64,000 nucleotides of DNA from Tretioscincus oriximinensis (GCA_022410635.1 JAJVDF010000210.1:306199-370198), one strand, 5' to 3'; numbered from the stretch's first letter, positions 10,531 through 22,825 are shown. The notes: generated from the letters alone by a model not told the origin. Program-made: numbers and translations.

Positions 10531-11480
10531 TATTTCTTTAATACTTTGAAGAAAATCTGATCTGATTATCAGTTATGCGTGTTTTAATGCTCTGCTTGTA
10601 ATTGTAATTTTAATACAATTCTATATGCCATTTAGTTACAGATGATAAATTAAAGTAAAATTAAGGAAATGTCACATAAATTGGTGAAAAACGCAGCCTT
10701 ATACACTGTACAGTTCAGGCCATGTATCATTGCATTCCATTTTTTATTCATATATGAATGTTTGTCATTCAGACATGAGTGCAGCTGGCATTAAAATGCT
10801 CAAAGGAAATCCTCTGGGATATCTTAGAAAGAGATGTGGCAAGGCAAAGACTTCTGTCCTGTTTTTGTCTTAAGAAGAGTTCTTAAGGTGAAGAATAGCC
10901 CAGATGACGGTTTCATTCAGCAAAGAATAGAGACATGTTTTTCAAATCAATATAAAACAGAGAGTTATTGACTTCAACCTTCCTAGAGCTGTGAAACTAG
11001 CTACTTTCAAAAGCATTTTCTGGACTCCCATAAAGAAAAGCAAAGATCAAGTTATTCTCATTATTGGTATCAGGGTGTCTTTGATCACTGGAACAGGAAA
11101 AGGACAAAGGATTAGATAATACCTTGGGCAGCATATATTTTATCCCTGAAGCAGTACCTAAGCAAGACAGCTTAAGAAAAACGACGGAAATCGTGACTGC
11201 TTGAACTCCATAAAAGGACATGAGCATTAATATTCTTAGTGCAAGACCAAAACCTTTGTGCCACTTAAATTATATACATATATTTCAGAGAAGCAGAATG
11301 AATAGTATTAATGACTGTGCTTTGCTGGGTTACCAATTGTATTTCTGAGGTTCAATTGGCAAGGACATTCAGAAGAATAGAGGAAGAATTTATCTGGAAG
11401 TAAGATTTTAGCATTCAAAAAGAGAAAACTAATTTTACCAGTGATTACCTATGAATCTATGACCCTTTCCATATTGGTCC
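10531..11480. other. No gene recognised
   Basis: AT-rich intergenic DNA. I see no repeat match and no frame with recognisable content. Confidence 0.4.
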
Positions 11481-11488
11481 TTAATATG

Positions 11489-11665
11489 TAGGCTGACCAG
11501 ATAACCCCTTTGGGGGGGGGGGTGAAAACCCGGGTTTGTGGTGCCTCCTGGTTTTTCCTGAGGGAAAAAAAAATAAAAAGAAAGATTTTCTTCAGCAAAA
11601 ACTGTGAGGCACTCCAAAACCGGGTTTCTACCCCTCCCCCCCCAAGGAGTCATCTGGTCAGTCCA
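11489..11665. mobile_element. Palindromic hAT MITE, copy 1 (177 bp)
   Basis: The element starts TAGGCTGACCAGAT and ends with its inverted form (ATCTGGTCAGTCCA, with two changes). The inverted symmetry runs through most of the unit: a G-run, AAAACCCGGGTTT, GTGCCTCCTGG, TTTTTCCTGAGG on the left, then the complement on the right. TTAATATG flanks it exactly at 11481-11488 and 11666-11673, an 8-bp target duplication typical of hAT elements. Relatives lie at 53669-53881, 55063-55262 and, in part, 26684-26800. Non-coding; frames that read through it in both directions are a product of the palindrome. Confidence 0.8.
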
Positions 11666-11673
11666 TTAATATG

Positions 11674-12800
11674 GGAAATATATTGTAATTCAAAATACAA
11701 GTCTACCAGCTGCATGCAAGTGAAGGATGTTGCCAGGCCCCCTTTGGTATAAAAGCAAATATGATGGAACCAATCATTGTAACTTCCAGTGCAATTTTAA
11801 TGCCTTGTTTGAGGCATTAAATGTGCTAGAAGCTAGGAAATGTCCCCTTCTTTCCCTGCAAGACATGTCAGCTTTGACATGGTTCACCTATGATATGGCA
11901 AAGGCACAAATCAGAAGGCACCAGACTGCCTTGCAACAAGGAATCCTGAGGCCTCTGCACATTACTCTTTAGTCCATTTGGTTGTTTCCAAGGTTTTAAA
12001 TCTATCTGAAAAGGTTCACTAAACCTGCTAAAATCTGGAATTTTCACCCATCCCCACAGGCCTCTCAAATTTTTATGGTTTTTCATTTGACATAATTGGG
12101 TAGGAGAAAAGGAGAAAAAGGCCATACACATCAAGACCTACATACATTCGGATGTAATTGGAACTATCTTTGTGTTAGTGTAGTGAATGGCATTAGCAGT
12201 CAATTCCCTTGAGTAACCAGTGCATAAATGTGGTCTGATAATGTCTTCAGACATTGGAACCATGGACAGTATCGTGTTATGGAACGTCCAATAAATAAAG
12301 TTAATATAATTCTAACAGAAGCAAAGGTTAACCAGATAAAAATGATTTTATGCCCTACAGAGAATATGAACGGAACAAAGGGTGGAGGGAAATCCCCTCC
12401 TATGCATGCAACAGAACTCTGAACACCAATTTAAGTTGTTACAGATGATCAGTGGATTCAGAGATTGGAAAATAATGATCCCATCAAAGGACTAATGATG
12501 ATGTACCAGAGTTAAAATGAAATCTTCTCTAACTGACCATGTACTGAATGATGTTTGAAAGTTGATGACAAATTAATAGGTTCCCGTATGCCGTGCCAGA
12601 GACATTTTCCTGCAGATAAGCCCTTAATTAACTGCTAAATTGCCCATACCCTGGCTCCTGTTGACCATAGTTGCTAATTATTTACCGTGAAGCTGTAAGT
12701 TGTTCTGCATGGAATTGTTGCAGACGGTCAATTTTTATTTTCCTATATTATATCCATTAACGTCTGAATACCTATACAATCGATAAAGAAGTGCTATAAA
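11674..12800. other. No gene recognised
   Basis: Intergenic DNA. An 81-codon plus frame (11727-11972) and an 88-codon minus frame overlap each other and have no recognisable domain. Confidence 0.4.
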
Positions 12801-12804
12801 TATG

Positions 12805-12975
12805 TCACAGGGCACATCCCCACAACAGGTTTACCTCACTACTTATTTATAAACGCATTTCCCATTCATCCCCATGGGCTTCAGCTGCTTTGACACATTC
12901 CTTAGCAATGTCATCGCATGACGAGCCCCATAAGGCATTGCTGCACTTGCCTGATTGCAATCTCCAACAGACAAA
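12805..12975 (+). mobile_element. CATGACGAGCCCC-family element, partial
   Basis: GGGCACATCCCCACAACAGG starts the unit, followed by CCCATGGGCTTCAGCTGCTT, GACACATTCCTTAGCAATGT, CATCGCATGACGAGCCCC and TTGCACTTGCCTGA-like words. The core is nearly identical to that at 13545-13640, 640 bp downstream. Confidence 0.6.
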
Positions 12976-13525
12976 AATACCAGGAGTGCTTGTGATTCAA
13001 ATTTAAATATACACAAATCAATCAAATAAAAACCAGTGCTATACACATCATCTAATATTACATGTGAGATTATAAAATCATTTTATAAACATTAAACAAT
13101 ACGAACAATGCAAATAACACAAACAAATATAGGCAATCCCATTCCTGGATAATCGGGATTTTGCCCAGGCTTCTTCTGGCCCTAGAATGTAAATTAACAA
13201 ACAGTGGGTTAATGTCCACAACTTCCACATCATGAATTTTTCAATTTCTTATGCCTTTATCACAACAGAAATATAAGTTACCTTTAGATATGTAACGACA
13301 AGCCCTAAAGGCACTTCTTAATAATTGACAATAAATAGCATAGTCAAAAATTATTTGGAATCCCTAAAATGACAAAAATACTTAACGTGACCAACCATTT
13401 GAATATAACACATACAATAATATATAGTAACATACAGTCCTCAAATCCAAATCTTATCAAGACCGAGCTTAAAAAAGTGAGTCAATGCTGATAACACTGC
13501 TCCAGTAGTCTTCAATGAGGAACAA
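12976..13525. other. No gene recognised
   Basis: AT-rich spacer between two copies of the same DNA element; no coding frame. Confidence 0.4.
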
Positions 13526-13885
13526 AGAATGCGCCCACAATCACCCCCATGGCCTTCAGCGGCTTTGACACATTCCTTAGCAATGTCATCGCATGACGAA
13601 CCCCACAAGGCATCTCTGCGCTTGCCTGACTGCAATCCCCAGCATTCTCTGCGAACCTGCTTAGGGTTCCCAAGCGTTCTCTATGAGCCAAGAGCCAATA
13701 CATTGTTACTCTCCCCAAAAGTCTCATGAGATTTGCTATGTTTTCGTTGCTGAGAGGGTCCCCATGTTGCTTTCATTCAGATTTTAGAAAAATGCCCGCC
13801 ACAGAATCTCACTCATGTGACTCAGTGGGGCAGACTGAAGGTGATATTGTGTCCACTTTGTTTGAAGTCATGNAGGGGGATGTGC
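13526..13885 (+). mobile_element. CATGACGAGCCCC-family element, longest copy
   Basis: Begins near GCGCCCACAATCACCCCCAT, passes through GACACATTCCTTAGCAATGT, CATCGCATGACGAACCCC, AGCATTCTCTGCGAACC, AGAGCCAATACATTG, TCTCATGAGATTTGC, and ends near GGGGGATGTGCCC. The last word is the inverse of GGGCACATCCCC at the left end of the 12.8-kb copy, so the family likely has short terminal inverted repeats and is about 360 bp long. No transposase. Superfamily undetermined. Confidence 0.6.
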
Positions 13886-13904
13886 CCATAGTCATAGAAT
13901 TTAA

Positions 13905-14180
13905 AAGAAGAGGAAGAGGACGAAGAATAATAATTTGGTTTTTATACTCCACCCATCTAACCCGAAGGGACTCAGAGCAGAGTTAATTGTTGCCCAACTT
14001 ACAACTATTTTATCTTACCCATCAGATTAGTGCGTGATACCCATTAATCTATTTGAAATATAGGATTGTAAATCTACTTTCTTTTGAACAGTTGAATTGA
14101 CTGAACCTGAGGCCAGTAGAGGGCGCTCACCCCTCTCTACAGCTGAGACAGGGCTTTGAGAATGTATCTCTCAGTAGAAA
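13905..14180 (-). repeat. SINE family A, minus strand, diverged
   Basis: A GAAGAGGAAGAGG tail is followed by TTTTTATACTCCACCCATCT, AAGGGACTCAGAGCAGAG, CTTTTGAACAGTTGAATTGA, and a tRNA-like head ACAGCTGAGACAGGGCTTTG. This is the reverse complement of the SINE at 30.3 and 63.5 kb, with an indel-rich middle. Confidence 0.6.
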
Positions 14181-15760
14181 GTCCATCTCTTAATGACTGT
14201 GCCATTCGTGCCTCATTCAGAAGTATGTAGGTCTCCTGATGGTACAGAAAATTCACTAGTGGATACTTGATATGTAATATCATTTTCTTGTTTGTGTGTG
14301 TATCCCACTCTGCATATATGATTGCTCTATGTTGCAATTGTACTTGATAAACCATCTTCATCAGCCAGCAATTTGGCAAAGACGAGTGTGTGCAGGCTGG
14401 TTTGCTGCAATAAAGGCAGAGAGAGTAGAACATCTCCCACCCTTGCCCTTTTTTGCTGGAATGATCCACTGAGTAGAACCTTTTCAGTATAAACCTATAA
14501 AGTGGTTTGACAGTAGGATTTCCCAGTAAACAAGTACTTTAGTTTTGGGGCTTTAAAATTTGCAATCTATTAGTTTATACAATAACAAATGCAGCAGAAA
14601 TTCAGCTTTTTGATGGATTATTGACCCTGTATGGATGCACCCAAGGAGTCAGTTATTGATAACTAAAAAATTAAATCAGTAATGATGGTTTGACTCTCGA
14701 TACCCTACAGGGACAGAAGGGATCTCTGTCAGACCTGAAAGTGCACAATTGTACTTCATCTCTGTCTCTCTGGAAACAAGTGACAGCAGTGTTCCCATTC
14801 CAAGTTGTTTTGAAAAACAAGACCAGGTAAAGAGAAGTTCAAATGGAGGTAAGTAGGCAGAAGTGTGGACTGCTGGGTTTTGTTCTAACCTTCACCTGTT
14901 AATGAGTCACGCAAGAAAGTGGGCACAGCACAATCATGGGAAGCGATTCACTGCTGGATGAATTCTATTTGGTTCAAACTGCCTCCAAGATACACAACAA
15001 TTGGCTAGAAACAGAAGACAAGCTAACTGCCTTTACATTGAGGAACATCAGTACTACTTATCTGTTTCAACAGCAAACACTGGAACATCTGTCTGTACTC
15101 CACACTAGGCTAAAGTAGCAGCAAGAAGCAGAAATGTGTAGTGGAAGGACTGAGTGATGATTCGATAGTCCCTGGCCACTACTGCTGTCATACCAACATT
15201 TTCTTAGACTGGAAGTTGAAGTGCTGAGAATGCATTGGTTTCAGAATTCTCTCCTCTGGAATCTATCAACCTCTGTGATTTATGACTGTGCTCACACTGA
15301 GCGAGCAGACTAGCCTAATAGCCTCTCCGCAAAGCCATGTCCACACTACAAATCAGCCTGCTGAAAGGTCATGATTCCTGGCACAATGCTGCAGTCACTT
15401 GGGAAAGGCACTGATTTGGACTGTGTGGCTAAAAATGCTGCATCAATAGTGGACCACTTGTAAGAATTCACAGAACTTTCCAAGATGTGCCTGCACAGAT
15501 GTTATATGAACACCTAATCTATTTTCCAGAGTTGAAGGCTCTGGAATCAGCAGCAGTCTATTCAGAACACGAAAACATAATCAGTTGGCATCTTCAAAAG
15601 GTTGAATGGGTCCTCTGCAGAAGACCCTTGGCACAGATCACTACTATCTCAGGCTGCTTCCCCATTACAGCCTTAAAATGGATATTTTTATTAAATCTGA
15701 GAAAAACACATCTGTGAGTATATCTCCACTCGCCTCCAATTTTCCTCACTGCTTCTTGTT
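14181..15760. other. No gene recognised
   Basis: Contains a 110-codon minus frame beginning at 14469 and overlapping the SINE end, and a 60-codon plus frame at 14936-15118. Neither has recognisable content, and no splice or promoter context supports them. Confidence 0.35.
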
Positions 15761-15764
15761 TCTC

Positions 15765-15905
15765 CATTACATTTCCTGGTATTCTCGTNACATCACATGC
15801 CACATAAGTCATTGCTGTGCTTACTTTACTATAATTTCCAGCACTCTCCACAAGCCAAGAGCCAATGAGCTTTTTACAGCTTGTCTGAGTGCACTTTACT
15901 GAATT
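15765..15905 (+). mobile_element. CATGACGAGCCCC-family element, fragment
   Basis: Shares GTCATTGCTGTGCTTAC, ATTTCCAGCACTCTCC and CAAGCCAAGAGCCAATGAGC with the 13.5- and 35.8-kb copies. Ends are not visible. Confidence 0.5.
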
Positions 15906-17230
15906 TCTCCACTAAGTAATCTTTCACATTTAAAAGACGTCTGCTGCTGAATGAAGAAAAATAAGCTACCAGAAAAAACGAGACCACTGCCCCTTTTTGT
16001 GAAAGGATCACTGAACTTCCATGAAGTAATGGAGCAAATTCTACACAATGTTGCTGTCAACTCACTAAAAATCCTTAATGAGGATGCAGGCTTAGATGAT
16101 CCAGGATTGGATCACTTGATCTGACCCAGAATTAATCCAGAGTAGCAAAGGAACCTGGTGAAAGGGACAGAGGATAATTTTGTTCAGGCACTTTTCTTGG
16201 TTTGGTAGGGAAAAAATTAAGAGAAAGCACAGGATTTATTTCTGGGAAAGAGATCATCTTTCCCCCACCCGTAGGTTTGAAATAGACATAAGGGGATTTG
16301 CTCCGGACTGCTGTTTGTGATGAGCTAATTCTTATTTTGCATCAACACTCTGTCTGCTTCAATAAACTAATCCATTTCCATAGTACACTCAGGTTGACAC
16401 AGCCTCTCAAGAATGAACTGCTAGCCAACATATTATAGCAGGAGCTGTGAATCAGAGCAGTTCATATCAGGCTACAGAGAGAGCAGAATCCTCAAATTTC
16501 ACTAGTGCAATGGACTTTAGGATGAGATCTACAATATAGGAATATTTCTCTCCCCCTGAATATTAGCCAGTATGATTGAAGCACCAGATGCTATGATCCC
16601 AAGTCTCACAGCGATAATAAAATGCACAACTTGGACTCTTGAGTTTTTCTCTGCAAAATCACACATTTCTGTTACAAGCTAAAAGAAAGCTAAAGAATAC
16701 AAATACAAGTGCACTTTCTTAGTAATACTATGAAAACTAAAATATGTGCATTGAAGAATGCTATAATGCCATAGCTTATGGAGGGGGGAAGGTTGCTCAC
16801 AAGTATGGCCAAATGGTCATTGGCCATGGGGGTACACCCTTTTTTGGGGGTACAAATGCACAAACAACCTACATGGTGGCATACGTTATGGCAGTTAGCG
16901 ATTGACTAGCTGGTACCTACAGTCACATGCCCTTAAAGCTCTAAGCTGTCATGATATATGTATATAGTAGTATATAAGAAGCTTTAATGAACACTTTAAG
17001 ACAAATTTGATGCTCTCCCTTTAAATAGAAATGTGAGCAATGGGGAAAGATGGTATAGAAAGGAGCTTAAATTTCCATCAGAGAGAAAGAGAGAGAAGTA
17101 GGTAGATGGTTTCTTGGTTGTGTTGTGTATTTTGAGATCTGGTGTAGAACAGGATGACTCTGGGCCAGAATCTAATAAATCCTGAACATTAGAGAGAAAC
17201 TGAGCCCTGATGAGACAGGACTGGGGAAAA
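15906..17230. other. No gene recognised
   Basis: Intergenic DNA without a long frame. A short purine run (GAGAGAAAGAGAGAGAAG) lies near 17080. Confidence 0.4.
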
Positions 17231-17310
17231 CACTATATTGTCAAAAGTATTTGTTCATCACCCACACAAGTGAATGCAGGTATGAGAAAATACTTTTGGC
17301 AACATTGTGT
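17231..17310. mobile_element. Deleted Tc1/mariner-type element, 80 bp
   Basis: CACTATATTGTCAAAAGTAT on the left and ATACTTTTGGCAACATTGTG on the right are inverted with few mismatches. The sequence CACTATATTGCCAAAAGTAT is a familiar Tc1/mariner-type terminus in vertebrates. Only about 30 bases lie between the two ends, so almost all of the interior is gone. The expected flanking TA is not intact on the left. Confidence 0.6.
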
Positions 17311-17914
17311 ATCTTGGATTTGGAAAAAGCCAGATAGGAGCCAAACGTTTTGAATTGTGAACTGTAACATTATAATATTAAAAGCTTATGCAGGAGATGC
17401 CAATGAATTTGGCAATGAAATATACATTTATGTTGCAAGTGCACGAACTGAACAAAATGTGGCTTGGAACTCTCACATTAGACAGGTTTCATAAAGAGCA
17501 AAGCATTTTTGCTATTTCTGGAAGTTTTTCTACGATCCCTTCCCTTCTGTTGTAAGAGCATCTGCGTGAAACAATCAAGAGATCNGGTACCCCCTGCTAA
17601 AAATATCCAGTGCGTTTAAAAGGAATAATCGTGTGCATGGTTGTTTAACAGAATCCAGTTTTTCCCCCACTAAGCTCACCATTGATTTTATGTAAATGTG
17701 TCAACTATTTGAATCTTGACCTCCAACAGCTTTCACCATGTGATTATACCTCACACTCCCCACACACCCTGCCTGCCTCAATTTTCATTTTACTTCAAGA
17801 CCACATAGCATCTACTGGCCATAACTGTACATATAACAAAACAGGTACGAAAGAGGCCAACGTTCTGAGGTATAACGACCAATGAAAGAGCTTGGAACTT
17901 TGGCAACGTCCAGA

Positions 17915-18165
17915 GAAAAAGGGAGGAAGATAAGAAAGAAGAAGACAAACACAAGGAAGGGAAGGAGAAGGAAGGAAAGGAAGGAGGAAAGGATTAAGAG
18001 AAGAAAGGAAGGGAAGAAGGAAGGGAAGAAGGAAGAAAAGAAAAAAGGAAGGAATGGATGAAAGAAGGAAAGAAGAAAAAGGAAAGGGATAAAGAAAGGA
18101 AAGAAAGAAAAAGAATGATTGAGGCAAGGAAGGAAAGGAAAATGGAAAGGGAGGAACAAAGAAAA
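17915..18165 (+). repeat. Purine-rich (GGAA/GAAA-type) tract
   Basis: About 250 bases are almost entirely G and A on the plus strand, dominated by AGGAAGG and GAAAGAA words without a strict period. The overlapping minus frames (long runs of F, S, L and P) come from the tract's composition and are not genes. Confidence 0.9.
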
Positions 18166-18654
18166 AAGCAGCAAGTGATATAGGGATGAAGCAAGGAGTG
18201 AGTGGAGAAGGGGCCAGAGCCTGTTGAGTTACTGTAATGCAACGGGCTTATCCGGATAATCTCTCCGTATTCTGCTCACCTGGATATATTTTTCTCTCAG
18301 CTTTGACATATATGTGTCTCTCATCAGATGACCTTTTTATCTGTACAGAGGCAGTTCTGATCCTCACCTTTAAGGAAAGTAGAAAAGATTTCAGTTTTAC
18401 TCACTGCTGGTCTTGGACTAAAATTAAGACCAGTTTGACTAATATTCAGATTTAAGCAAGGTAGCAGTCACTTTCATTTTTGTGTACATGAATATAAATA
18501 GAAGTCCATTGAGGGGAGATCCATATAGAATGGATTCATAAAAATTAATAAGAACTTTGAGCTGGACTTTAATATGTAAACAGAGATGCAGACTAGAATG
18601 GAGGCACTCAGGATACAAGCCACCCTGGTTACATATACTATAAGTATAATAGGC

Positions 18655-18960
18655 TGCATCCATGTGAAACTTGTTTATTCCAGAATTTGCCAATAATCTG
18701 GATAATCAGTTCCTGGTTTTAATCTGCCTCATTCGTACTTTTATAGATTATTTTGAGTTTTTCATTGTGTCTGCTCCCCACAATTAAAGGGGGAAGAAGA
18801 CTATCTCCTATTAGCCATTTTGTTTGTTGCTTGTTAAGAGGAAGTTCAGTATTTCCTTTCAAAAAATGCTATTGGATATTCTGCTGGCAGTACCACATTC
18901 CTTCACTCCCCACTTTATCCTCTTGATGGTTTTCACTGCAAGTCGTTAAAATGATCAAAT
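18655..18960. repeat. Dispersed repeat paired with 41345-41665
   Basis: CTGCATCCATGTGAAACTTG, CAGTTCCTGGTTTTAATCTG, ATTTTGAGTTTTTC, CTGCTCCCCACAA, CCATTTTGT, AATGCTATTGG match the order of words at 41345-41600 (GTGTCCACATAGAACTTG, CAGTTTCAATCTG, CCATTTTGTCTGC, AAATGCTATTCG). The match lies in the same orientation with about three-quarters identity by eye. Non-coding; class unknown, possibly a DNA element. Confidence 0.5.
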
Positions 18961-19344
18961 AGCATTGGATAGTTCCAATGATATTTCAAGCTTAGCAACA
19001 GCAAAAATTTAATTCACATACAAACACTTTTTCTATGTGAATTACACATAGAAACAGATTTTCATTAAAACTGTGGATACAGTATATCATAGCCATACAC
19101 AATAAGGATATAGTGTTTAAAAGGATGTTTTTCTGATGAACAGATAATCCAGTTCATCAGTACTTAGGCCCAAAATGCTCTTGGTTTATATAAAATCTGA
19201 TGTGGCAAATGCAGCACAAATTCAACTTGACCCTTTCTGGACACAGCCTTATTCTATGTCAGAAATAAGCCACGGACAGTTGAGATTTATGCACTAAAGA
19301 GTGGTTAACTATTAAAGCATTTGGCATATGACTTTCCAAATAAG

Positions 19345-20240
19345 GCTGCATGCACATGACGAGCTAAAAACTGGAATAAAGCTATATTCCGGAATATAGC
19401 AATCACGTGTCTAGCACACACAAAGCTATATTCCGAAATATTAGCAATTGCATTTGTGCACACAAAGCTATGTTCAGAGTGTAGCAATCTCGTGCACAAA
19501 CACCCCACCCCCCACCTGCCTTGGGAGGCTGCTGCTGCCATTGGTGGAGGATCATCGCCATCACTTTGCCTCCTCCTTGAAGCCAATCTGTCAGCAGCAC
19601 CTCCCAAAAGCAGGCAGAGGTCTGGCTAGAGGAAATTCTGCCGAAGCAAGAGGCGGAGGTGGCCACATACTGCTGGCCCCATCCACACAGAGCCTAGTTC
19701 TGGGTAACATTTTGGGACACAGCTTGGCCATCCACATGGCATCCAACTGGCAGTTGGATGGCCAGTGTTCCAAAATGTTACCCAGAATCAGGCTCCGTGT
19801 GGATGGGGCTAGCAGTACGCGGCCGCCTCTGCCCCCTCTTGCTTTGGCAGAATTTCCTAACTCAGCAGTAGCTGTCAAAATGGACTGCACTGTGCTGACA
19901 GGCTGCATCCTCAGGAAGCCAATCCGTTCCTTGGTGGAGCCTGCCAACCCATAGGGCCTGCCACAGTCTACACAAGCATGTGGTTGGCAGGCTCCTCCAA
20001 GGAACAGATTGGCTTCCTTTGGGTGCAGCCTGTCAGTGCAGTGAAGTCCCTTTTTACTGCTACCGCTGCGTCCTCACTTTAACCTCTCATGCCTTTTGTG
20101 CACACGCTAGAGGACGGAGGATGGCCGTGAGAGGACGGAGGTTCGCCGCAAGACGGAGGTTCTCCAGAATGATGCCAGAATATCCCAGCAATTGTTTATT
20201 CCAATATAAACAGTGTTTATTGCTGAAAGACGCTTAACAC
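19345..20240. mobile_element. Composite fold-back element with two large palindromes
   Basis: Left flank: three tandem units of 42-44 bp (19378-19505), the first holding the perfect 20-bp palindrome GCTATATTCCGGAATATAGC. Palindrome 1: arms 19631-19749 and 19751-19857, centred on CAACTGGCAGTTG, with a 20-bp insertion in the left arm. Palindrome 2: arms 19861-19950 and 19981-20070 around a ~30-bp spacer. Then GAGGACGGAGG occurs about three times in slightly varying form (20110-20160). The right end (20180-20235) again holds AGCAATTGTTTATTCCAATA, similar to the left units. GC content is well above the surroundings. Plus and minus frames across it encode similar peptides only because of the symmetry. 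No transposase is present. The word ATTCTGGGTAAC also occurs near 33666. Confidence 0.6.
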
Positions 20241-22600
20241 ATGTGCCAGAACCTCCCTCATCTCACACCAATTGAGGAAGAAAATAGCTGTGTGCACACC
20301 CCCAAAGATGTATCCACAGACACAGCTTTGTAGTACTTCAAACAATAATCACTGAATAAAATCATTATATGATCATCACTCCACTGTCTAGTGGACAACA
20401 GCAGCAGAGTAAGGAACATATGTTGACCATGGTAGTCACTGATGTGTGGATGTTGCCTATCCCAGAATTTTACCAGTGCAAGATCCTCAGATGTTCTCCC
20501 AAACCAGCATTCACATACACATGATTGTAATTTTTGCTGCTCATGCATGTCCAGCACACTAGCCAAGATGGGGTTGTAATGTATTGGGGAAAAGTGCTAC
20601 AACAGCTGATATTTCCTGATGGGTGCAAGCAGGACTATAAATTGTGTCCCGATTTTATTTTCTTGGATTGGGGCAACTTATATCAGCTTGCTTTCGTGCA
20701 TGTGTGTGTTACAACACAGTAAATTCAGTTTCAACTCTATGTCTTAATTCGATCAGTCTCTCCCCTCTGTGCTAGTTCGACTTACTTTAATAGCATTGGT
20801 CTTTAGGTTTCCATAATCAGCAATTAATTTCACTTTCACTGGTTTTCACTGCATGGTGATTTGCAGGAATAAAATAATAACATTTGTTGGGGAACAGTCA
20901 GTTCTACTATGAATTAAATGTTGCTGTTTTCCTGTTAGATACCATTGCATTTACACAGTTAATTTATCTGATCGTTGTGTCAGCACTCAACTCTGAAATC
21001 CCATTGATCCATTTCATAGACTGTAGTGGCTGAGATTGATAGATTTAGCAGCTTAGCAATAGCTGGGGAATCATATACACTGTTGATTTTTGCCCAGTTC
21101 CCTTTTTTTAGTCTCTTTCAAATTAGTTTTCTGCAGAAAAGACAGTTTTGGTAAAACAACAGAAGCAGCTCGAAGGACTCTATTACTGTTATTATTATTA
21201 GATAAAACTGCAAAATACCTCCCCCGGCTTGACAGGGTAAAACCATTTTAAAAGCAAGAGAAACAAAAAGAAAGGAATCTACGGAATAATAATCAGCAGA
21301 TATAGAGACAACTGGAAAAAAAGAAAAATGTATGAAAGCCAACCTTCCCATTTAAATGTCAAGGATAAAACAAAAACATAGATCTTTCTTCTTAGAACTG
21401 ACACGACCCCTCAATTTTTCAAGCTCTATGAATGTTTAATGCCATATGGAAAGAATTAATATTTAATAGACTTTTTGGGGATCACGGTGACATATGTGCT
21501 GGGCACATTCCTTTCAAGGGAGCATTTATTAATAAAGTCACTTGAGAAATGTGTAGACTTGTAAAATCATTGTGACAGAGCTTTCAGGGTTAGTTTTGTA
21601 GTTCAATCTAAATGCAGAAAATTGTTTCCAAAGGGGGAAGTGCATGTTCAAATTAGCTCTTTGCACATTTACACGGACATAAATTTCACAATGATGTTCA
21701 CTCTGACGACCTCAGTCACCTGCCTGCAGCTATAGCTCTAAAGTAAATAAAGAGTTTTTCACATTTATTTTCAGGGAATAGTGCCTGGAACCCATTTTCA
21801 TCTGCTGANGGGAGGGAATGTCTTCTGGGCATGCAGCATGAAGCTGTACTCTAGACTTTCTGTGTTCTACATGCCAATCAACTGGATTACCAGGAAATTC
21901 CAGGATAAACAAGTTCCATGTGGAAACAGCCTAGGATTCCCTTAGGAACTCACCCTATCTGACTAAACATTCCTAAAAACACTCACAGATGCATGCATTC
22001 CCAGGATACACAGACACATTGTTAGTCCTAGGTCAGTACTTGACTTGGTAGCAAAACTAAGTGATTATTGAGAGGGGAGTCTATTCCAGAAAGTCTATGA
22101 ATGTGCTCTGATTTTTTTTCAATCCTAGAAACAGCAAAATGGGTTATTCTATGGTAAAGGAAAATGATCACTGCTGTAGGGGATCATTATCATCAATAAA
22201 TCATCAATGTGTCTATTGATCAAAGAAATTAATTTCAAATAGATTTGAAATAACCATATAACTTTTCCATCTATTTTCCCCGCTTCTCAACATTCACATC
22301 GTACAGACTTGACATTTCTTTTTAATCTATTGCAATCCATCGATAATATCCAAAATATTTTACACATTCAGACACATCCTGCATATATTCAGCTTGATTT
22401 ATGTGCATTCTTTCCTTTTTTGTTTAACAGATCATTTTATATGAATACGCTTGGGTTGCCTTCAGACGGCAACAGACAATTATTGTCTCTTGTTCCCCCT
22501 AACAAGGAGCAATTTCAGTCTTACCTCTCAGTCTACTATAATATTGCTTTGTGCTTTGGGGAATAGAATATAGAAAGTTAGAATACTGGACTATTTTTGC
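20241..22600. other. No gene recognised
   Basis: Intergenic DNA with frames of at most about 100 codons (minus 20258-20566), none with recognisable domains. No repeat in the window matches it clearly. Confidence 0.4.
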
Positions 22601-22825
22601 CCAGGGACTTCAAAAAGTAGGAAACATTCTCCCCAGCCAGTGGATAGGAATAGCCACCAGAGACCATTCTCTGAATGGGTGAAAAAGTGTTCAGTTTTAT
22701 ATGTCTATGGAGCAATAAAGGGAATTTAAAGTTGGACTGTATATCAGGAAACGTCTGTCTGATGTTCAATATTCCTGGGAAAATGGTGGCAGCCATATAA
22801 ACTACTCTACAGCAAAACAGTTCCA

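Noticed and set aside
17795..18242. Three overlapping minus frames of 82-120 codons
   Set aside because: They are translations of the purine-rich tract (runs of F, S, L and P) and have no other support.
19448..19954. 168-codon plus frame and its 118-codon minus mirror
   Set aside because: Similar peptides on both strands arise because the frames cross the palindrome of the fold-back element.
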